A DNA stretch of 64,000 nucleotides from JAWLFI01 sp964525165. GTDB taxonomy: Bacteria > Bacteroidota > Bacteroidia > Chitinophagales > Saprospiraceae. Made by a program: the position numbers and the translations under genes. The notes under the pieces are model-generated. The model saw only the letters and a list, made by a program, of their open reading frames with translations, was not told the DNA's origin and did not search any database. Numbering within the stretch: position 1 is the first letter of the stretch; each line of letters starts with the position of its first letter. The stretch spans positions 1-64,000 of the forward strand of contig CAZGGG010000002.1 in NCBI GenBank assembly GCA_964525165.1, written 5' to 3'. Below, in pieces: positions 1 through 8,825 of the stretch.

Positions 1-61
1 GACTCGAACCCGCGACCCTCAGCTTGGAAGGCTGATGCTCTACCAACTGAGCTACGCCCGC
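1..61 (-). tRNA. tRNA-Gly(TCC), 3' end cut by window edge
   Basis: Reverse-complement cloverleaf beginning GCGGGCG, with a normal D arm, an anticodon loop CTTCCAA (anticodon TCC, Gly) and a T arm ending GGTTCGAGTC at the window edge. The 3' acceptor strand lies outside the window. It is third in a Thr-Tyr-Gly run read on the minus strand. In Bacteroidota this run usually continues to tuf. Confidence 0.93.
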
Positions 62-76
62 TTATCAATTAAAGCG

Positions 77-159
77 TGGGGGTGGTAGGATTCGAACCTA
101 CTCAGCTGAAAGCAACAGATTTACAGTCTGCCCCGGCTCTCCAACTCCGGCGCACCCCC
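77..159 (-). tRNA. tRNA-Tyr(GTA)
   Basis: Class II tRNA with a long variable arm. The acceptor strand GGGGGTG pairs with CACCCCC plus discriminator A. The anticodon loop is CTGTAAA, giving anticodon GTA. CCA is not encoded. Confidence 0.95.
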
Positions 160-191
160 AAAGATGATAGTTTCAAAACTAATCAAAAGAG

Positions 192-264
192 AGCCAGCAG
201 AGGGACTCGAACCCCCGACCAGCTGATTACAAATCAGCTGCTCTACCAACTGAGCTATGCTGGC
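192..264 (-). tRNA. tRNA-Thr(TGT)
   Basis: Acceptor GCCAGCA pairs with TGCTGGC plus discriminator T. The anticodon loop TTGTAAT gives anticodon TGT (Thr). It is the first tRNA of the minus-strand run and lies just downstream of a TAnnTTTG promoter element. Confidence 0.95.
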
Positions 265-302
265 TTCGATCTATTTGACCTGCTTTTCTTCAAAAGCGAT
301 TG

Positions 303-310
303 CAAAAATA
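303..310 (-). promoter_or_regulatory. -7 box of the tRNA-Thr/Tyr/Gly operon
   Basis: TATTTTTG on the minus strand matches the Bacteroidota -7 consensus TAnnTTTG. It lies about 40 nt before the tRNA-Thr 5' end. No good -33 TTTG is seen at the expected distance. Confidence 0.5.
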
Positions 311-356
311 CAATATTCCAACATATCTAAAAACTTCTTCTCACTTTTTTAAACAA

Positions 357-386
357 AAAAAGCCTCTTCTTTCAAAGAGGCCTCCT
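357..386 (-). terminator. Rho-independent terminator after hpf
   Basis: On the minus strand the stem AGGCCTCTTT / AAGAGGCT is followed by a run of T. It sits between the hpf stop and the tRNA promoter, so it ends the rpsU-xer-hpf transcript. Confidence 0.85.
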
Positions 387-406
387 ATCTATACTTACTC
401 TCGCTT

Positions 407-706
407 TTAATGCGAGCGCATTAACTCCTTTTTCTTGATCAATTGCCTCTTTAAAACATCCGCTACCTTATCAGTGGCCGCCTCAAATGTCTTATTCATT
501 TCCTTGGCAAATATTCTATCTCCGGGTATATTAATAGATACTTCGACAATCTTATCTTTTACCTGCCCGGAATTCTCCAACTTCAAGGTGACTTGTGCAT
601 CTATAATCCTTTCAAAAAAATGCTCTAGCTTTCCAATCTTCTTCTCTATATAGTCCAGTAAATCTTTATCTGCTGTAAAGTGAACCGGTTCAATCAAGAT
701 CTTCAT
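407..706 (-). CDS. hpf: Ribosome hibernation promoting factor (short HPF/RaiA family)
   Basis: Short ribosome-associated inhibitor of 99 residues. Proteins of this family bind the 30S decoding region and help store ribosomes as inactive 70S or 100S particles when growth stops. The sequence shows the family beta-alpha-beta-beta-beta-alpha pattern: the N-terminal strand MKILIEPVHF, helix 1 (LLDYIEKKIGKLEHFF) and a long charged C-terminal helix ending in a Lys-rich tail. There is no long C-terminal dimerisation domain, so it is the short form. It is last in the rpsU-xer-hpf operon, 23 nt after xer, and is followed by a terminator. A YfiA-like role cannot be excluded from sequence alone. Confidence 0.92.
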   Translation of the reverse strand: MKILIEPVHFTADKDLLDYIEKKIGKLEHFFERIIDAQVTLKLENSGQVKDKIVEVSINIPGDRIFAKEMNKTFEAATDKVADVLKRQLIKKKELMRSH

Positions 707-729
707 ATGCTTCTATTTTCGTTAGATAA

Positions 730-1605
730 TTAATTCTCTTTTCTGGGATGAGCTTTTTCATATACCTCTTTTAAACGCTCTATAGATGTATGTGTATATA
801 CTTGGGTGGCAGATAAGTTTGAATGCCCCAATAATGTCTTGACCGCATTCAAATCCGCCCCTCCGTCTAATAGGTGCGTCGCGTAAGCATGACGCAACAT
901 GTGAGGACTTTTTTTGCTCACCGTTGTAATTAAAGATAATGTTTTTGACACGATATTATAAAGAGCTTTCTCACTCAATGGGTGATGATCTTCATCATGA
1001 AAAACGTGATCGGAAGACCCTTGCTCAGATATTGATTCTGCATACCCACTCCATTCTTCCATAAAAGTTTGAGGCAGTGGAATCCACCTTTCTTTTTGTC
1101 CTTTCCCAAGCACTTTAACCCCATCTTTAGCAATGTCGGACCATTTTAACTGTAACAACTCTGACCGTCTCATTCCAGAAACATAAAGCAAAAGACAAAT
1201 CATACGCTCCATCTCTTCGGCACCTAATTGTTGCATCCTAGTTTGGTCAAAAAGGAGTTCCAGGTCTTTAGAAGGAATAATATCAGGCAATGAAGCACGC
1301 ACCTTCAGCTGGCTTAAACCGTCTGTAGGATTGAGATCCATCCACTCCCTTCTTAAGGCATATTTAAAGAAGGATTTATAGCAAGAAAGTTTTCGGTTGA
1401 TACTTCTAGGACTCACCTCTTTTTCGATGAGGTGTACCACAAAGGACCTTAAATGGAAAAGTCTCACCTCTTTTACGGAAGTGAGACCATATTCTTCTAT
1501 CGTATAATCAAAAAGATCTGCAAGATCTTTTTGATATGCTTTAATGGTATGCTCAGAGTACCTTTTTTCAAACTTAAGGAAGTCAATAAAGGACTTTATA
1601 TACAT
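730..1605 (-). CDS. xerC: Tyrosine recombinase, XerC/XerD type
   Basis: Site-specific tyrosine recombinase of 291 residues, the normal length for XerC/D, which resolves chromosome dimers at dif together with FtsK. An N-terminal SAM-like DNA-binding domain (about residues 1-90) precedes the catalytic domain. The catalytic set is visible: Arg in GMRRSELLQLKW, Lys in LGKGQKERWIPL, HxxR in HMLRHAYATH, His in LLGHSNL and the nucleophile Tyr in TQVYTHTS. It lies between rpsU and hpf, the standard Bacteroidota arrangement, so this is the housekeeping enzyme and not a phage integrase. Whether it is the XerC or the XerD partner is not decided here. Confidence 0.9.
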   Translation of the reverse strand: MYIKSFIDFLKFEKRYSEHTIKAYQKDLADLFDYTIEEYGLTSVKEVRLFHLRSFVVHLIEKEVSPRSINRKLSCYKSFFKYALRREWMDLNPTDGLSQLKVRASLPDIIPSKDLELLFDQTRMQQLGAEEMERMICLLLYVSGMRRSELLQLKWSDIAKDGVKVLGKGQKERWIPLPQTFMEEWSGYAESISEQGSSDHVFHDEDHHPLSEKALYNIVSKTLSLITTVSKKSPHMLRHAYATHLLDGGADLNAVKTLLGHSNLSATQVYTHTSIERLKEVYEKAHPRKEN

Positions 1606-1656
1606 TATTGATCTTTCCCTAAAAGATACATCAGTTGAATCAATTAAGCAACTTGT

Positions 1657-1845
1657 TTATTGAGAACCATATTTTTGAAGCCTGTATTCAGCCTTCAACA
1701 ACTCAGTGCGTCGCTCTACTGAAGGCTTCGTAAAATGCTTTCTTCTTCGGATTTCCTTTAATACTCCGGATCTGTCGAATTTACGCTTGTACTTTTTTAG
1801 CGCTCTATCGATGGATTCTCCGTCTTTTACATCAATGATTAACAT
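1657..1845 (-). CDS. rpsU: 30S ribosomal protein S21
   Basis: Small basic ribosomal protein of 62 residues beginning MLIIDVKDGESIDRALKKYK, followed by the Arg/Lys-rich S21 core with VLKEIRRRKHF. Bacteroidota S21 is usually 60-65 residues. This start is chosen because AAGGAG lies just upstream and a strong promoter (1878-1908) lies between it and the next upstream in-frame ATG at 1911, which therefore cannot be used. It is the first gene of the rpsU-xer-hpf operon. Confidence 0.95.
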   Translation of the reverse strand: MLIIDVKDGESIDRALKKYKRKFDRSGVLKEIRRRKHFTKPSVERRTELLKAEYRLQKYGSQ

Positions 1846-1877
1846 ATTCTTCTCCTTGATTCTTTTATAATGGTGTG

Positions 1878-1908
1878 CAAAAATACACTTTCCTAAATAA
1901 TATTCAAA
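1878..1908 (-). promoter_or_regulatory. Promoter of rpsU-xer-hpf
   Basis: On the minus strand TTTG (1908-1905), a 19-nt spacer and TATTTTTG (1885-1878) match the Bacteroidota sigma-A consensus TTTG-N19-TAnnTTTG exactly. Transcription should start near 1871, giving a leader of about 26 nt. Confidence 0.85.
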
Positions 1909-1917
1909 CACTTAACA

Positions 1918-1951
1918 AAAAAGTCGGCCATGAAGTTTCATGACCGACTTT
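1918..1951 (-). terminator. Terminator of the first SusCD operon
   Basis: Minus-strand stem AAAGTCGGTCATGAA / TTCATGGCCGACTTTTTT, a 12-13 bp hairpin with a T-tract. It lies between the lipoprotein gene and the rpsU promoter. Confidence 0.88.
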
Positions 1952-1983
1952 AGACAATTATAAGTCTCTGTGAGATAGAATCT

Positions 1984-2760
1984 CTAGTTTTTCACCAAAC
2001 TCTCAGCAAAAACGCCGAAACTACCTGCATCTACTGTGTGTTCAAGGTTTAACGTAATTGTGCGCTCACAAGCATTAAAAGAGCCGGAACCCTCCACACG
2101 AGCTTGACCATACTGAGCGGAAATCCAAGCATCCTGCTTTTGAACATCAGCTGTAAAATTAGTCGGGTCACTGGCATCCAAAGATACTGTGACATTAAAT
2201 CCATCCTCATACAGATTTTGGAAAACTACTTCATTCTCACTTGCTCCTGCAACAGCTTCTACTTCATACGTTGCTCCAAATGCTGCAGAAGTAAAAGTGT
2301 ATGTTCCCGTAAAATCCGCCTGTACATATGGACAGAATTGAGTCAGGTTTAAAGAATAAGTATTGTCAAATCCAGCTACATTGTCTCCGGTCAGAGCCAA
2401 TACAAGGGTTTGATCTGAAGTAAGGTTGTCAAAGTTACCTGTGACCGTCAATTCAGTCAATGCTTGTCCGTCCGAGAACGAAATTGTATTGCTGGATAAT
2501 GTGTAATGAGTTCCTTCTACAGCAGTAGATAGAGAATCAACAACTTCTACGTTAAGTGTCAAACTCCCGCTGGCAGGACTCAAGGCACCCAATTGGATGG
2601 GGAAGCCAGGATCACTTGCTTGCTGAACAAAATAGGTCCCACTGCTTCCAACAAAGTGTGCTTGGTTGGGTCCATCATAGATATCAAATTCTCTTTCTCC
2701 GCAGCTTGCCATAAAAAGACCCGCTATTGCAAAGAGGAATATGTGCTTTATGTTTCGCAT
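1984..2760 (-). CDS. Lipoprotein, third gene of SusCD operon 1
   Basis: Secreted lipoprotein of 258 residues. The signal peptide ends in a lipobox (LFMASC) with Cys20, followed by a short acidic stretch, the type of region that can send lipoproteins to the cell surface in Bacteroidota. The body is beta-rich. Residues of about 35-135 (LTLNVEVVDSLSTAVEGTHY, then TISFSDGQ) look like a Calx-beta or DUF4843-type domain, and the C-terminal half is a second beta domain. It lies 24 nt after the SusD gene and ends the operon. By analogy with SusE/F-like third genes it may bind the transported ligand. The ligand is unknown. Confidence 0.75.
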   Translation of the reverse strand: MRNIKHIFLFAIAGLFMASCGEREFDIYDGPNQAHFVGSSGTYFVQQASDPGFPIQLGALSPASGSLTLNVEVVDSLSTAVEGTHYTLSSNTISFSDGQALTELTVTGNFDNLTSDQTLVLALTGDNVAGFDNTYSLNLTQFCPYVQADFTGTYTFTSAAFGATYEVEAVAGASENEVVFQNLYEDGFNVTVSLDASDPTNFTADVQKQDAWISAQYGQARVEGSGSFNACERTITLNLEHTVDAGSFGVFAESLVKN

Positions 2761-2784
2761 GTTTATATTATTTAGTTTTTAAAA

Positions 2785-4173
2785 TTATTCGTATCCCTCG
2801 TTTTGCTGCATATTCGGGTTCGCGAAGATTTCACTTTGAGGGATAGGGTAAATCATTTGGAACTCATCCGCTGTCATTTCACAGTCCACAGCTGTACAAT
2901 CATCTCTTAGGATATCGTCGCCCCATCTTTTGATATCATAAAAACGAAATCCTTCAAAAGCAAGCTCTTTCCGTCTTTCTGTCTTGATGGCGTCATATAA
3001 AGCTTGACCACTTTCTCCCAATGAGACATATCCATCAATTCTCGCCGTACGTACTGCATCCAAATGATTTCTCGCCTCCGCTTCATTATTATTGTTATAA
3101 TAAGCTTCAGCTAGGTTTAAGTAGATTTCAGAGGTTCTCAACACCTTGGCATCTGCGATACCCGGCGAAGACACTGTTCCTTCATATTTATTCACAACAT
3201 CTTGGCCTCCTTTAATACCGAAATTAACTGTCAACCGAACGTCTGAAGAATCAAATAAGCTAAACAGTTCCTGCGTAGGATTAAAATAGGCAGCTTCGAT
3301 ACTGGGTACCCAAAAATTGTTTCCAATATTGGCTCTCAATCCGGAGACCAAAGCAATTTTGAAAATATTCTCTCCATCTGCTTCAGCCGGATTAAACATA
3401 TCAGCATAGTCCTGACCACTTACAAGAGCAGGAGCCGTAGACTTAGCTTGCTCACCATAGGTAATAGCATCCGCCCAGTTTTCTTCCCAAATTGCTAAAC
3501 GTGTCAATGTCGCATCTACCATAGCTACTGAAACTCTAAATAAGTCTCCGTCATCAGATAAAAGGTCTCTGGCCTCCAATAAGTCTGCTTCAACATTATT
3601 TAGAAATTCCTGAGCATTTTGTCGAGCCGGCAACTGGTCGATATCAGGACTTGTCATGTAAGAAACAGCCAAGCTTCCATTCTCGCTGTAACGTTGTCCG
3701 TAAATCCGATATAAATCCAGGTGCGCAAGTGAACGAATAGCCAAAGCTTCTCCTTTAATATCATTTTTTAAAGCTTCTTCTTCAGCCGATACCTCAAGAG
3801 CATCAATTTGAGATAAAATCACATTGGCTCTATTGATCACCTGATAAATGGATTGCCAATTCGCATCCAAATTTTGATCATTTGCAGCATATTCCCAATT
3901 ATGGATAAATGCTCCCTGCCCGTTATTCTGAGCTGAAATTTTCAAATCATCAGATGCCCAACTAGAAAGCATAATGATATTTGATCCGTAATAGTTTGCG
4001 GAAGTCATCGCAGAGTAAACCCCTGTCAGTACAAGATCGAAATCTTCGATATTATCAAATTCCGGCACTACCCTGTCTTGTGGCTGTGTGTCTAGCGTTT
4101 CCGTACAAGCGGTAAACAACAAGGCCACAGATGCAAGACCAAGTAGAATTTTATGTTTGATTATATTTTTCAT
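2785..4173 (-). CDS. RagB/SusD family nutrient-uptake lipoprotein
   Basis: SusD-type lipoprotein of 462 residues that should cap the neighbouring SusC channel and capture ligand at the cell surface. The signal peptide carries a lipobox (LLFTAC). Family landmarks are the N-terminal helical TPR scaffold (IEDFDLVLTGVYSAM, YQVINRANVILSQID, KGEALAIRSLAHLDLYRIYG) and the C-terminal SusD signature with RRKELAFEGFRFYDIKRWGD followed by YPIPQSEIFANPNMQQNEGY. It starts 19 nt after the SusC gene and precedes the third lipoprotein. No polysaccharide-degrading enzymes are nearby, so the substrate cannot be inferred; peptides and glycans are both possible. Confidence 0.93.
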   Translation of the reverse strand: MKNIIKHKILLGLASVALLFTACTETLDTQPQDRVVPEFDNIEDFDLVLTGVYSAMTSANYYGSNIIMLSSWASDDLKISAQNNGQGAFIHNWEYAANDQNLDANWQSIYQVINRANVILSQIDALEVSAEEEALKNDIKGEALAIRSLAHLDLYRIYGQRYSENGSLAVSYMTSPDIDQLPARQNAQEFLNNVEADLLEARDLLSDDGDLFRVSVAMVDATLTRLAIWEENWADAITYGEQAKSTAPALVSGQDYADMFNPAEADGENIFKIALVSGLRANIGNNFWVPSIEAAYFNPTQELFSLFDSSDVRLTVNFGIKGGQDVVNKYEGTVSSPGIADAKVLRTSEIYLNLAEAYYNNNNEAEARNHLDAVRTARIDGYVSLGESGQALYDAIKTERRKELAFEGFRFYDIKRWGDDILRDDCTAVDCEMTADEFQMIYPIPQSEIFANPNMQQNEGYE

Positions 4174-4192
4174 AAGGATTCTATTTTGGTAT

Positions 4193-7183
4193 TTAGAGTG
4201 TTAAATCAACGCCCAGCGTAAATACTCTTTGTGCCGGGTACTCATATTGTGCAATGTTATTGCTAATCTCAGGATCCAGACCTGTAAAGTTGGTAAATGT
4301 AAACAGGTTCGTACCCTGAACATATACTCTCAAGCCTTTAACAGCGTCACTCTTGATCACGTCTCCCAATTGATAGGAAATGTTGAGGTTTCTCAACCTA
4401 AAGAAGGAACCATCCTCAAGATCTTTTGAACTAAACTGTCTTGCAGTTCCGATTCTTTGATGTTCCGTCACATCTCCTGGTTCTTTCCAAACATCGTTCA
4501 TCGTGGTCAACTGATTGAATTGAGCGAAGTTGGGGTTCTCTTGGAAGAAAGTTTGATTATTGAAAATCACATTACCTGACACAAAAGAACCTAATGCTGT
4601 TACTGTCAATCCTTTATAGCTGAATGTCGTATTAACACCACCTGTAACTGGTGGAATCCAAGTACCAAAAGTGGCTAATGCATTATCAGCACTAAAGGTT
4701 GTCGTCACATTCTGATCTAAATCAAGGTATAATGGATTACCGGTACTGGCATCTACACCTGCATATCCTACAACATAATGTGTCCCTAGTGGAAGACCTT
4801 CTCTAATAATAGAAGTTCCTTGTTCGAACTCTTCTACCTGGAACAGGTCTAAGATTTCGTTATCGTTGTAGCCGATATTTCCTCCTATTGACCAGAAGAT
4901 ATCTTCATTCTGTACTAAAGTCACATCCAATTGTGCCTCAATACCTCTGTTACGCATTTGCCCCGCATTAGTGTTCAAGGAAGTAGCTCCTGTAGTTCTG
5001 GAGAGCTGGGTAGAGATGAATAGATCTGAGGTAATGTTGTTATATAAATCGATTCGACCTTGAATTCTATTCCATAACCCAAAATCCAAACCGATATTAG
5101 TCATAGCAGCAGATTCCCATCTCAAGTTAGGGTTGTCCGGTTGATTGGGATCCGGAGCAAGACCGGCTGTTCCTGCATAACTAACAGGATTGTAAATTCC
5201 AAGGTACTCGAAGTCATCGATTCCGTCTGTATTACCTAAGGTTCCGTAACTAGCACTTAAGATTAAAGAAGTAATTACATTATTACCCGCTAAGAAATCT
5301 TCAGCACCAATATTCCAAGAAGCACCGACATTCCAGAAAGTACCCCATCGGAAGTTAGGACCAAACCTTGAAGAAGCATCTCTACGCACTCCTAAGTTCA
5401 AGTTATATTTCTGGTCAAAGCTATAATCTGCTCTTCCAAAGAATGAGACCAAAGTCCTGTCGGTGACTAAGCCTGTTACGACAGGAATGAAGTCAGGATT
5501 ATCAACTGTTCCCGGAGTCGTACCATCAAATGTAGATAAGCCTGCAGTCAGACCATATCCTGTAACTCCAAAATCGTTAATCGATCTCTTGAACCACTCA
5601 TGACCTACTAAAACATCAATTTTATGTCTGTCATCGCCAAAGTAGGTTTTGTAATTCAAAGTATTCGTACCATTGATCGCATAATAGTTTTCGCTGGATC
5701 TTCTCAATGACCCCTGAGAACCACTTACTGTAAGGGCTAATCTTGAGTCCGGATTAATGTATCGGTCATCTGCATCCTGAATATAGTCAACCCCCCAATT
5801 CGTTCTGAATGTCAAACCTTCGTACAACTCAGCTTCCAAGTAGGCAGAACCTACACCTTTCAAAGTATTGGTTCGGAACCTATTTAGTTCTATCGCTTCA
5901 ACAGGATTCCTTCCAGTTGCACCGAATTGATAAATGCCGTTTTCTTTATCTAAGAATACTTGCTCATAAGGATTAGCCAGATATACAAATGCAAAGGGGT
6001 TGTTCAAGTTGACAGCTCCCTCAGCTTCAATGAAATCACTCTGTGAATAACCAATAGTGGTTCTTAATCCAACTTTCAACCAATCATTGGTTTGATTGTC
6101 GATGTTGAAACGTACCACTCCTCTGGTTAGTTGAGATTCTCTAATCTGCCCTTCTTGTTTAAAGTATTGTCCGGATAGATAGTAGGTTGTCCGATCGTCT
6201 CCTCCAGAAATAGCGATTTCGTGAGAGTTTGTAATACCATTATTTAAAATAGCTTCTCTCCAATTATTATTAATCCCTCTCAAGGAATCCAAAAACTGGT
6301 CGTAAGAAGCTAAAGTAGCTTCATCCAAACCTGCATTGGCAGGATTCTGTCTTGAGAAAGACCAACCTGGTCCTCTTCGTGCAGCCTCTTCAAAAGCCAG
6401 TTTCTCAGTAGAATTCATCATTTCAAAACGATCCTGAGTAAAGGTAGCATACCCTACCTGACCTCTGTAAGTGATTTTAGGTGCACCCGCTTGACCTGAT
6501 TTTGTCGTTATTAATATGACACCGTTTGCCGCTCGGGATCCATAGATCGCTGCGGAAGATGCATCTTTCAATACGGATACACTTTCAATATCATTTGGGT
6601 TAAGGTTTGCAAAGTCGCCTGCTGAAATCGGAACTCCATCCATAATGTATAAAGGTGTTGTTCCACCTGTGATGGAACCGGCACCTCTGATCAATACATT
6701 ACCGGCAGAAGCACCCGGCTGACCCGAACCTCCCTGAATTAACAAACCAGGCGCCTGACCCTGTAGTACCTGATCAAACGTGGCCAAAGGCACCTGCTCA
6801 ATGCTTTGAGCATTAATGGTGGAAACCGCACCTGTAATTTCTTCACGGGCCTTTTCACCGTAACCTACCACTACCACTTCATCCAATGCAACACCACCTT
6901 CTTCGAGGGTAACATTATATACATTAGAAGCTGTAATGTCGATTTTTTGTGTCTGATAGCCAATGTAGCTTATTGTCAAACTAGCCGCTTCATCGGGAAT
7001 GTTCAATTCAAAACTACCTTCATAATCTGTTATTGTACCGTAATCAACATTACCGGTTACAACAACATTCGCTCCTATAAGCGGCTCTCCTAAAGTAGAG
7101 GTCACAGTTCCGGACACTGTCCGCTGACCATATACCACAAGAGATACACTCATCGCTAGGAAGAGTAAAAATACGTTCTTCAT
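4193..7183 (-). CDS. SusC/RagA family TonB-linked outer membrane transporter (operon 1)
   Basis: Outer-membrane TonB-dependent transporter of 996 residues. In order it shows a signal peptide ending VYGQ, a carboxypeptidase-regulatory-like domain (VSGTVTSTLGEPLIGANVVV through DYEGSFEL), the Bacteroidota linker LDEVVVVGYG, the plug domain with LYIMDGVPIS and NDIESVSVLKDASSAAIYGS, and a long beta-barrel ending in an aromatic-rich strand (YPAQRVFTLGVDLTL). It is the first gene of a three-gene operon with the SusD-like and Calx-beta-like lipoproteins. No sigma/anti-sigma pair lies beside it. Confidence 0.95.
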   Translation of the reverse strand: MKNVFLLFLAMSVSLVVYGQRTVSGTVTSTLGEPLIGANVVVTGNVDYGTITDYEGSFELNIPDEAASLTISYIGYQTQKIDITASNVYNVTLEEGGVALDEVVVVGYGEKAREEITGAVSTINAQSIEQVPLATFDQVLQGQAPGLLIQGGSGQPGASAGNVLIRGAGSITGGTTPLYIMDGVPISAGDFANLNPNDIESVSVLKDASSAAIYGSRAANGVILITTKSGQAGAPKITYRGQVGYATFTQDRFEMMNSTEKLAFEEAARRGPGWSFSRQNPANAGLDEATLASYDQFLDSLRGINNNWREAILNNGITNSHEIAISGGDDRTTYYLSGQYFKQEGQIRESQLTRGVVRFNIDNQTNDWLKVGLRTTIGYSQSDFIEAEGAVNLNNPFAFVYLANPYEQVFLDKENGIYQFGATGRNPVEAIELNRFRTNTLKGVGSAYLEAELYEGLTFRTNWGVDYIQDADDRYINPDSRLALTVSGSQGSLRRSSENYYAINGTNTLNYKTYFGDDRHKIDVLVGHEWFKRSINDFGVTGYGLTAGLSTFDGTTPGTVDNPDFIPVVTGLVTDRTLVSFFGRADYSFDQKYNLNLGVRRDASSRFGPNFRWGTFWNVGASWNIGAEDFLAGNNVITSLILSASYGTLGNTDGIDDFEYLGIYNPVSYAGTAGLAPDPNQPDNPNLRWESAAMTNIGLDFGLWNRIQGRIDLYNNITSDLFISTQLSRTTGATSLNTNAGQMRNRGIEAQLDVTLVQNEDIFWSIGGNIGYNDNEILDLFQVEEFEQGTSIIREGLPLGTHYVVGYAGVDASTGNPLYLDLDQNVTTTFSADNALATFGTWIPPVTGGVNTTFSYKGLTVTALGSFVSGNVIFNNQTFFQENPNFAQFNQLTTMNDVWKEPGDVTEHQRIGTARQFSSKDLEDGSFFRLRNLNISYQLGDVIKSDAVKGLRVYVQGTNLFTFTNFTGLDPEISNNIAQYEYPAQRVFTLGVDLTL

Positions 7184-7320
7184 GTGTTGGTTAATTTTGT
7201 GTTCAGTTAATAATACGAAACGGTGTTCTAATTCGCTTCTTCGAACAATTATAAAATTTTTATGAAAAAATAATGTTCATTTAACATATAAAAATTTGAA
7301 AAAAAATATATGTCACAAAT

Positions 7321-7352
7321 AAAAAAGCCTTCCCGATCATCGAGAAGGCTTT
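7321..7352 (-). terminator. Terminator of the second SusCD operon
   Basis: Minus-strand stem AAAGCCTTCTCG / CGGGAAGGCTTTTTT with a short loop and a T-tract. It lies just after the SusD gene of operon 2 and shows the two SusCD pairs are separate transcripts. Confidence 0.88.
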
Positions 7353-7373
7353 GATATTCAGTAGGTAAAAACA

Positions 7374-8807
7374 TTAATTTACGTCCCACCACATTTTTGT
7401 ATTCATATCATTTGGATTACCGGTAACCGCTTGTAATGAAGCCTCATTTCTGGTTTGTTCTGAAATAGGATACGGCAAGCGAACAGGAATCACATCATTA
7501 GTGGCCGCCGCAGGCACCTCTAATTGAGGATAATCCAATCTTCTCCACTCTGCCCAAGCCTGAGGCCCATTCATGTAGAATGCTAGCCATTTTTGAACTC
7601 CTAAAGATTGCTTCCAATTCCCTCCATCATATGGATTGGCAGCAACATAAGCATCGATGGCAGCCTGATCGGTAATGCCCCAATAATTCATGGACGCAGT
7701 TACACCCTCTGCATAAGCTGAGGCTGCATCACCACTGAGCAATCCTCTTTGATAAGCTTCTGCAGTTAAGAATGCCACTTCTGCATAGTCCATGATCACG
7801 TGAGGAGCTGTTGCTTGTCTAACTGCATCACTAGGTCGTGATGTTTGATCTTTCAAAGCAAAAGCGTCTCCATCCAACAATCCGTAAGGCATGCCTTTAT
7901 ATTCACCACTTAAATTGGGTGCCGCAAAAGCTTCCAACCTAGGATCTCCAAGGTCTTGAAGTGTTTGCACTAAGACATCAGATACGCAGAAATCATCTCT
8001 ATTGTCAATAACGTTATCAATATAAAGAGGATTCGCAATACTTGGGTCGCTGCTAAAAACCAATAAAGCATTATCTGAATTGCTTTGAAGCATTCCGTAA
8101 TTGGACGCTTTTGTAACATATTCAGATGCTAAGGCATTGTCAACATCAGCTACCCTCATAGCATAACGCATCATTAAAGAAGCACCCAGTCTTTTCCAGG
8201 AAGCCACATTACCTCCGTAAATAACATCACCATTCGCAAAAGAAGTACTGGACTCATCCATCCCAGAAACAGCTGCATCCAATCTTACTAGAAGGTCTCT
8301 GTAAATAGACTCCTGACTGTCATACTGAGGATTCGGATAGTCTGTTCCGTTCAATGCTTGAGTGTAAGGAACGGCGCCAAAGCCATCTGTTAAGCCCGCA
8401 AAAGCATCGACGCTTAGGATTTCAATAATTCCAATCTGATTAGCTGCAATGTTTGCAGGAAGTTCAGAGTCTTCAATCAAACCTCTAGCGGCCTGCAACT
8501 CTGCTAAAACTGAGGCATAGAAGGTGGTAAATTCAACGTCAAAGTCGTTCCCATCCACTGTATACCTAGACTCTTCACAATACTCATTTTGCGACCATTG
8601 TTGAACACACAACATAGTCCACTCTGCATTATAACCCCTACTATGTAAAAGGTCATATAGAGCATATTCTGCCTGCGTCACCAGGTTCTCCGCCGGTACA
8701 TCCGTCGGATTATTCGGGTCTACATTCAGATCCGTTAAGTTGCCGGCACAAGATCCCAGCAAAAAGGCTCCAAACAAAACCGCTATTAAGCTTTTCATAT
8801 TTTTCAT
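7374..8807 (-). CDS. SusD/RagB-like lipoprotein (SusD-like_2 type, operon 2)
   Basis: Lipoprotein of 477 residues, partner of the second SusC. The lipobox is FLLGSC, followed by AGNLTDLNVDPNNPTDVPAENL, which is characteristic of the SusD-like_2 subfamily. Helical repeats follow (SIYRDLLVRLDAAVSGMDES, WKRLGASLMMRYAMRVAD). A C-terminal stretch has AWAEWRRLDYPQL, the position of the RRxE/W motif in the family, then an IPVRLPYPISEQ strand. It lies 18 nt downstream of the SusC gene and is last in the transcript before the terminator. The substrate is unknown. Confidence 0.9.
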   Translation of the reverse strand: MKNMKSLIAVLFGAFLLGSCAGNLTDLNVDPNNPTDVPAENLVTQAEYALYDLLHSRGYNAEWTMLCVQQWSQNEYCEESRYTVDGNDFDVEFTTFYASVLAELQAARGLIEDSELPANIAANQIGIIEILSVDAFAGLTDGFGAVPYTQALNGTDYPNPQYDSQESIYRDLLVRLDAAVSGMDESSTSFANGDVIYGGNVASWKRLGASLMMRYAMRVADVDNALASEYVTKASNYGMLQSNSDNALLVFSSDPSIANPLYIDNVIDNRDDFCVSDVLVQTLQDLGDPRLEAFAAPNLSGEYKGMPYGLLDGDAFALKDQTSRPSDAVRQATAPHVIMDYAEVAFLTAEAYQRGLLSGDAASAYAEGVTASMNYWGITDQAAIDAYVAANPYDGGNWKQSLGVQKWLAFYMNGPQAWAEWRRLDYPQLEVPAAATNDVIPVRLPYPISEQTRNEASLQAVTGNPNDMNTKMWWDVN

Positions 8808-8825
8808 AATCGATTCGATTTTTAT

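Noticed and set aside
76..330. 84-codon plus-strand frame over the first tRNA group
   Set aside because: It lies across the complements of tRNA-Tyr and tRNA-Thr and is explained by them.
730..1605. Tyrosine recombinase as sign of an integrated element
   Set aside because: It lies in the conserved rpsU-xer-hpf cluster and is the housekeeping Xer protein.
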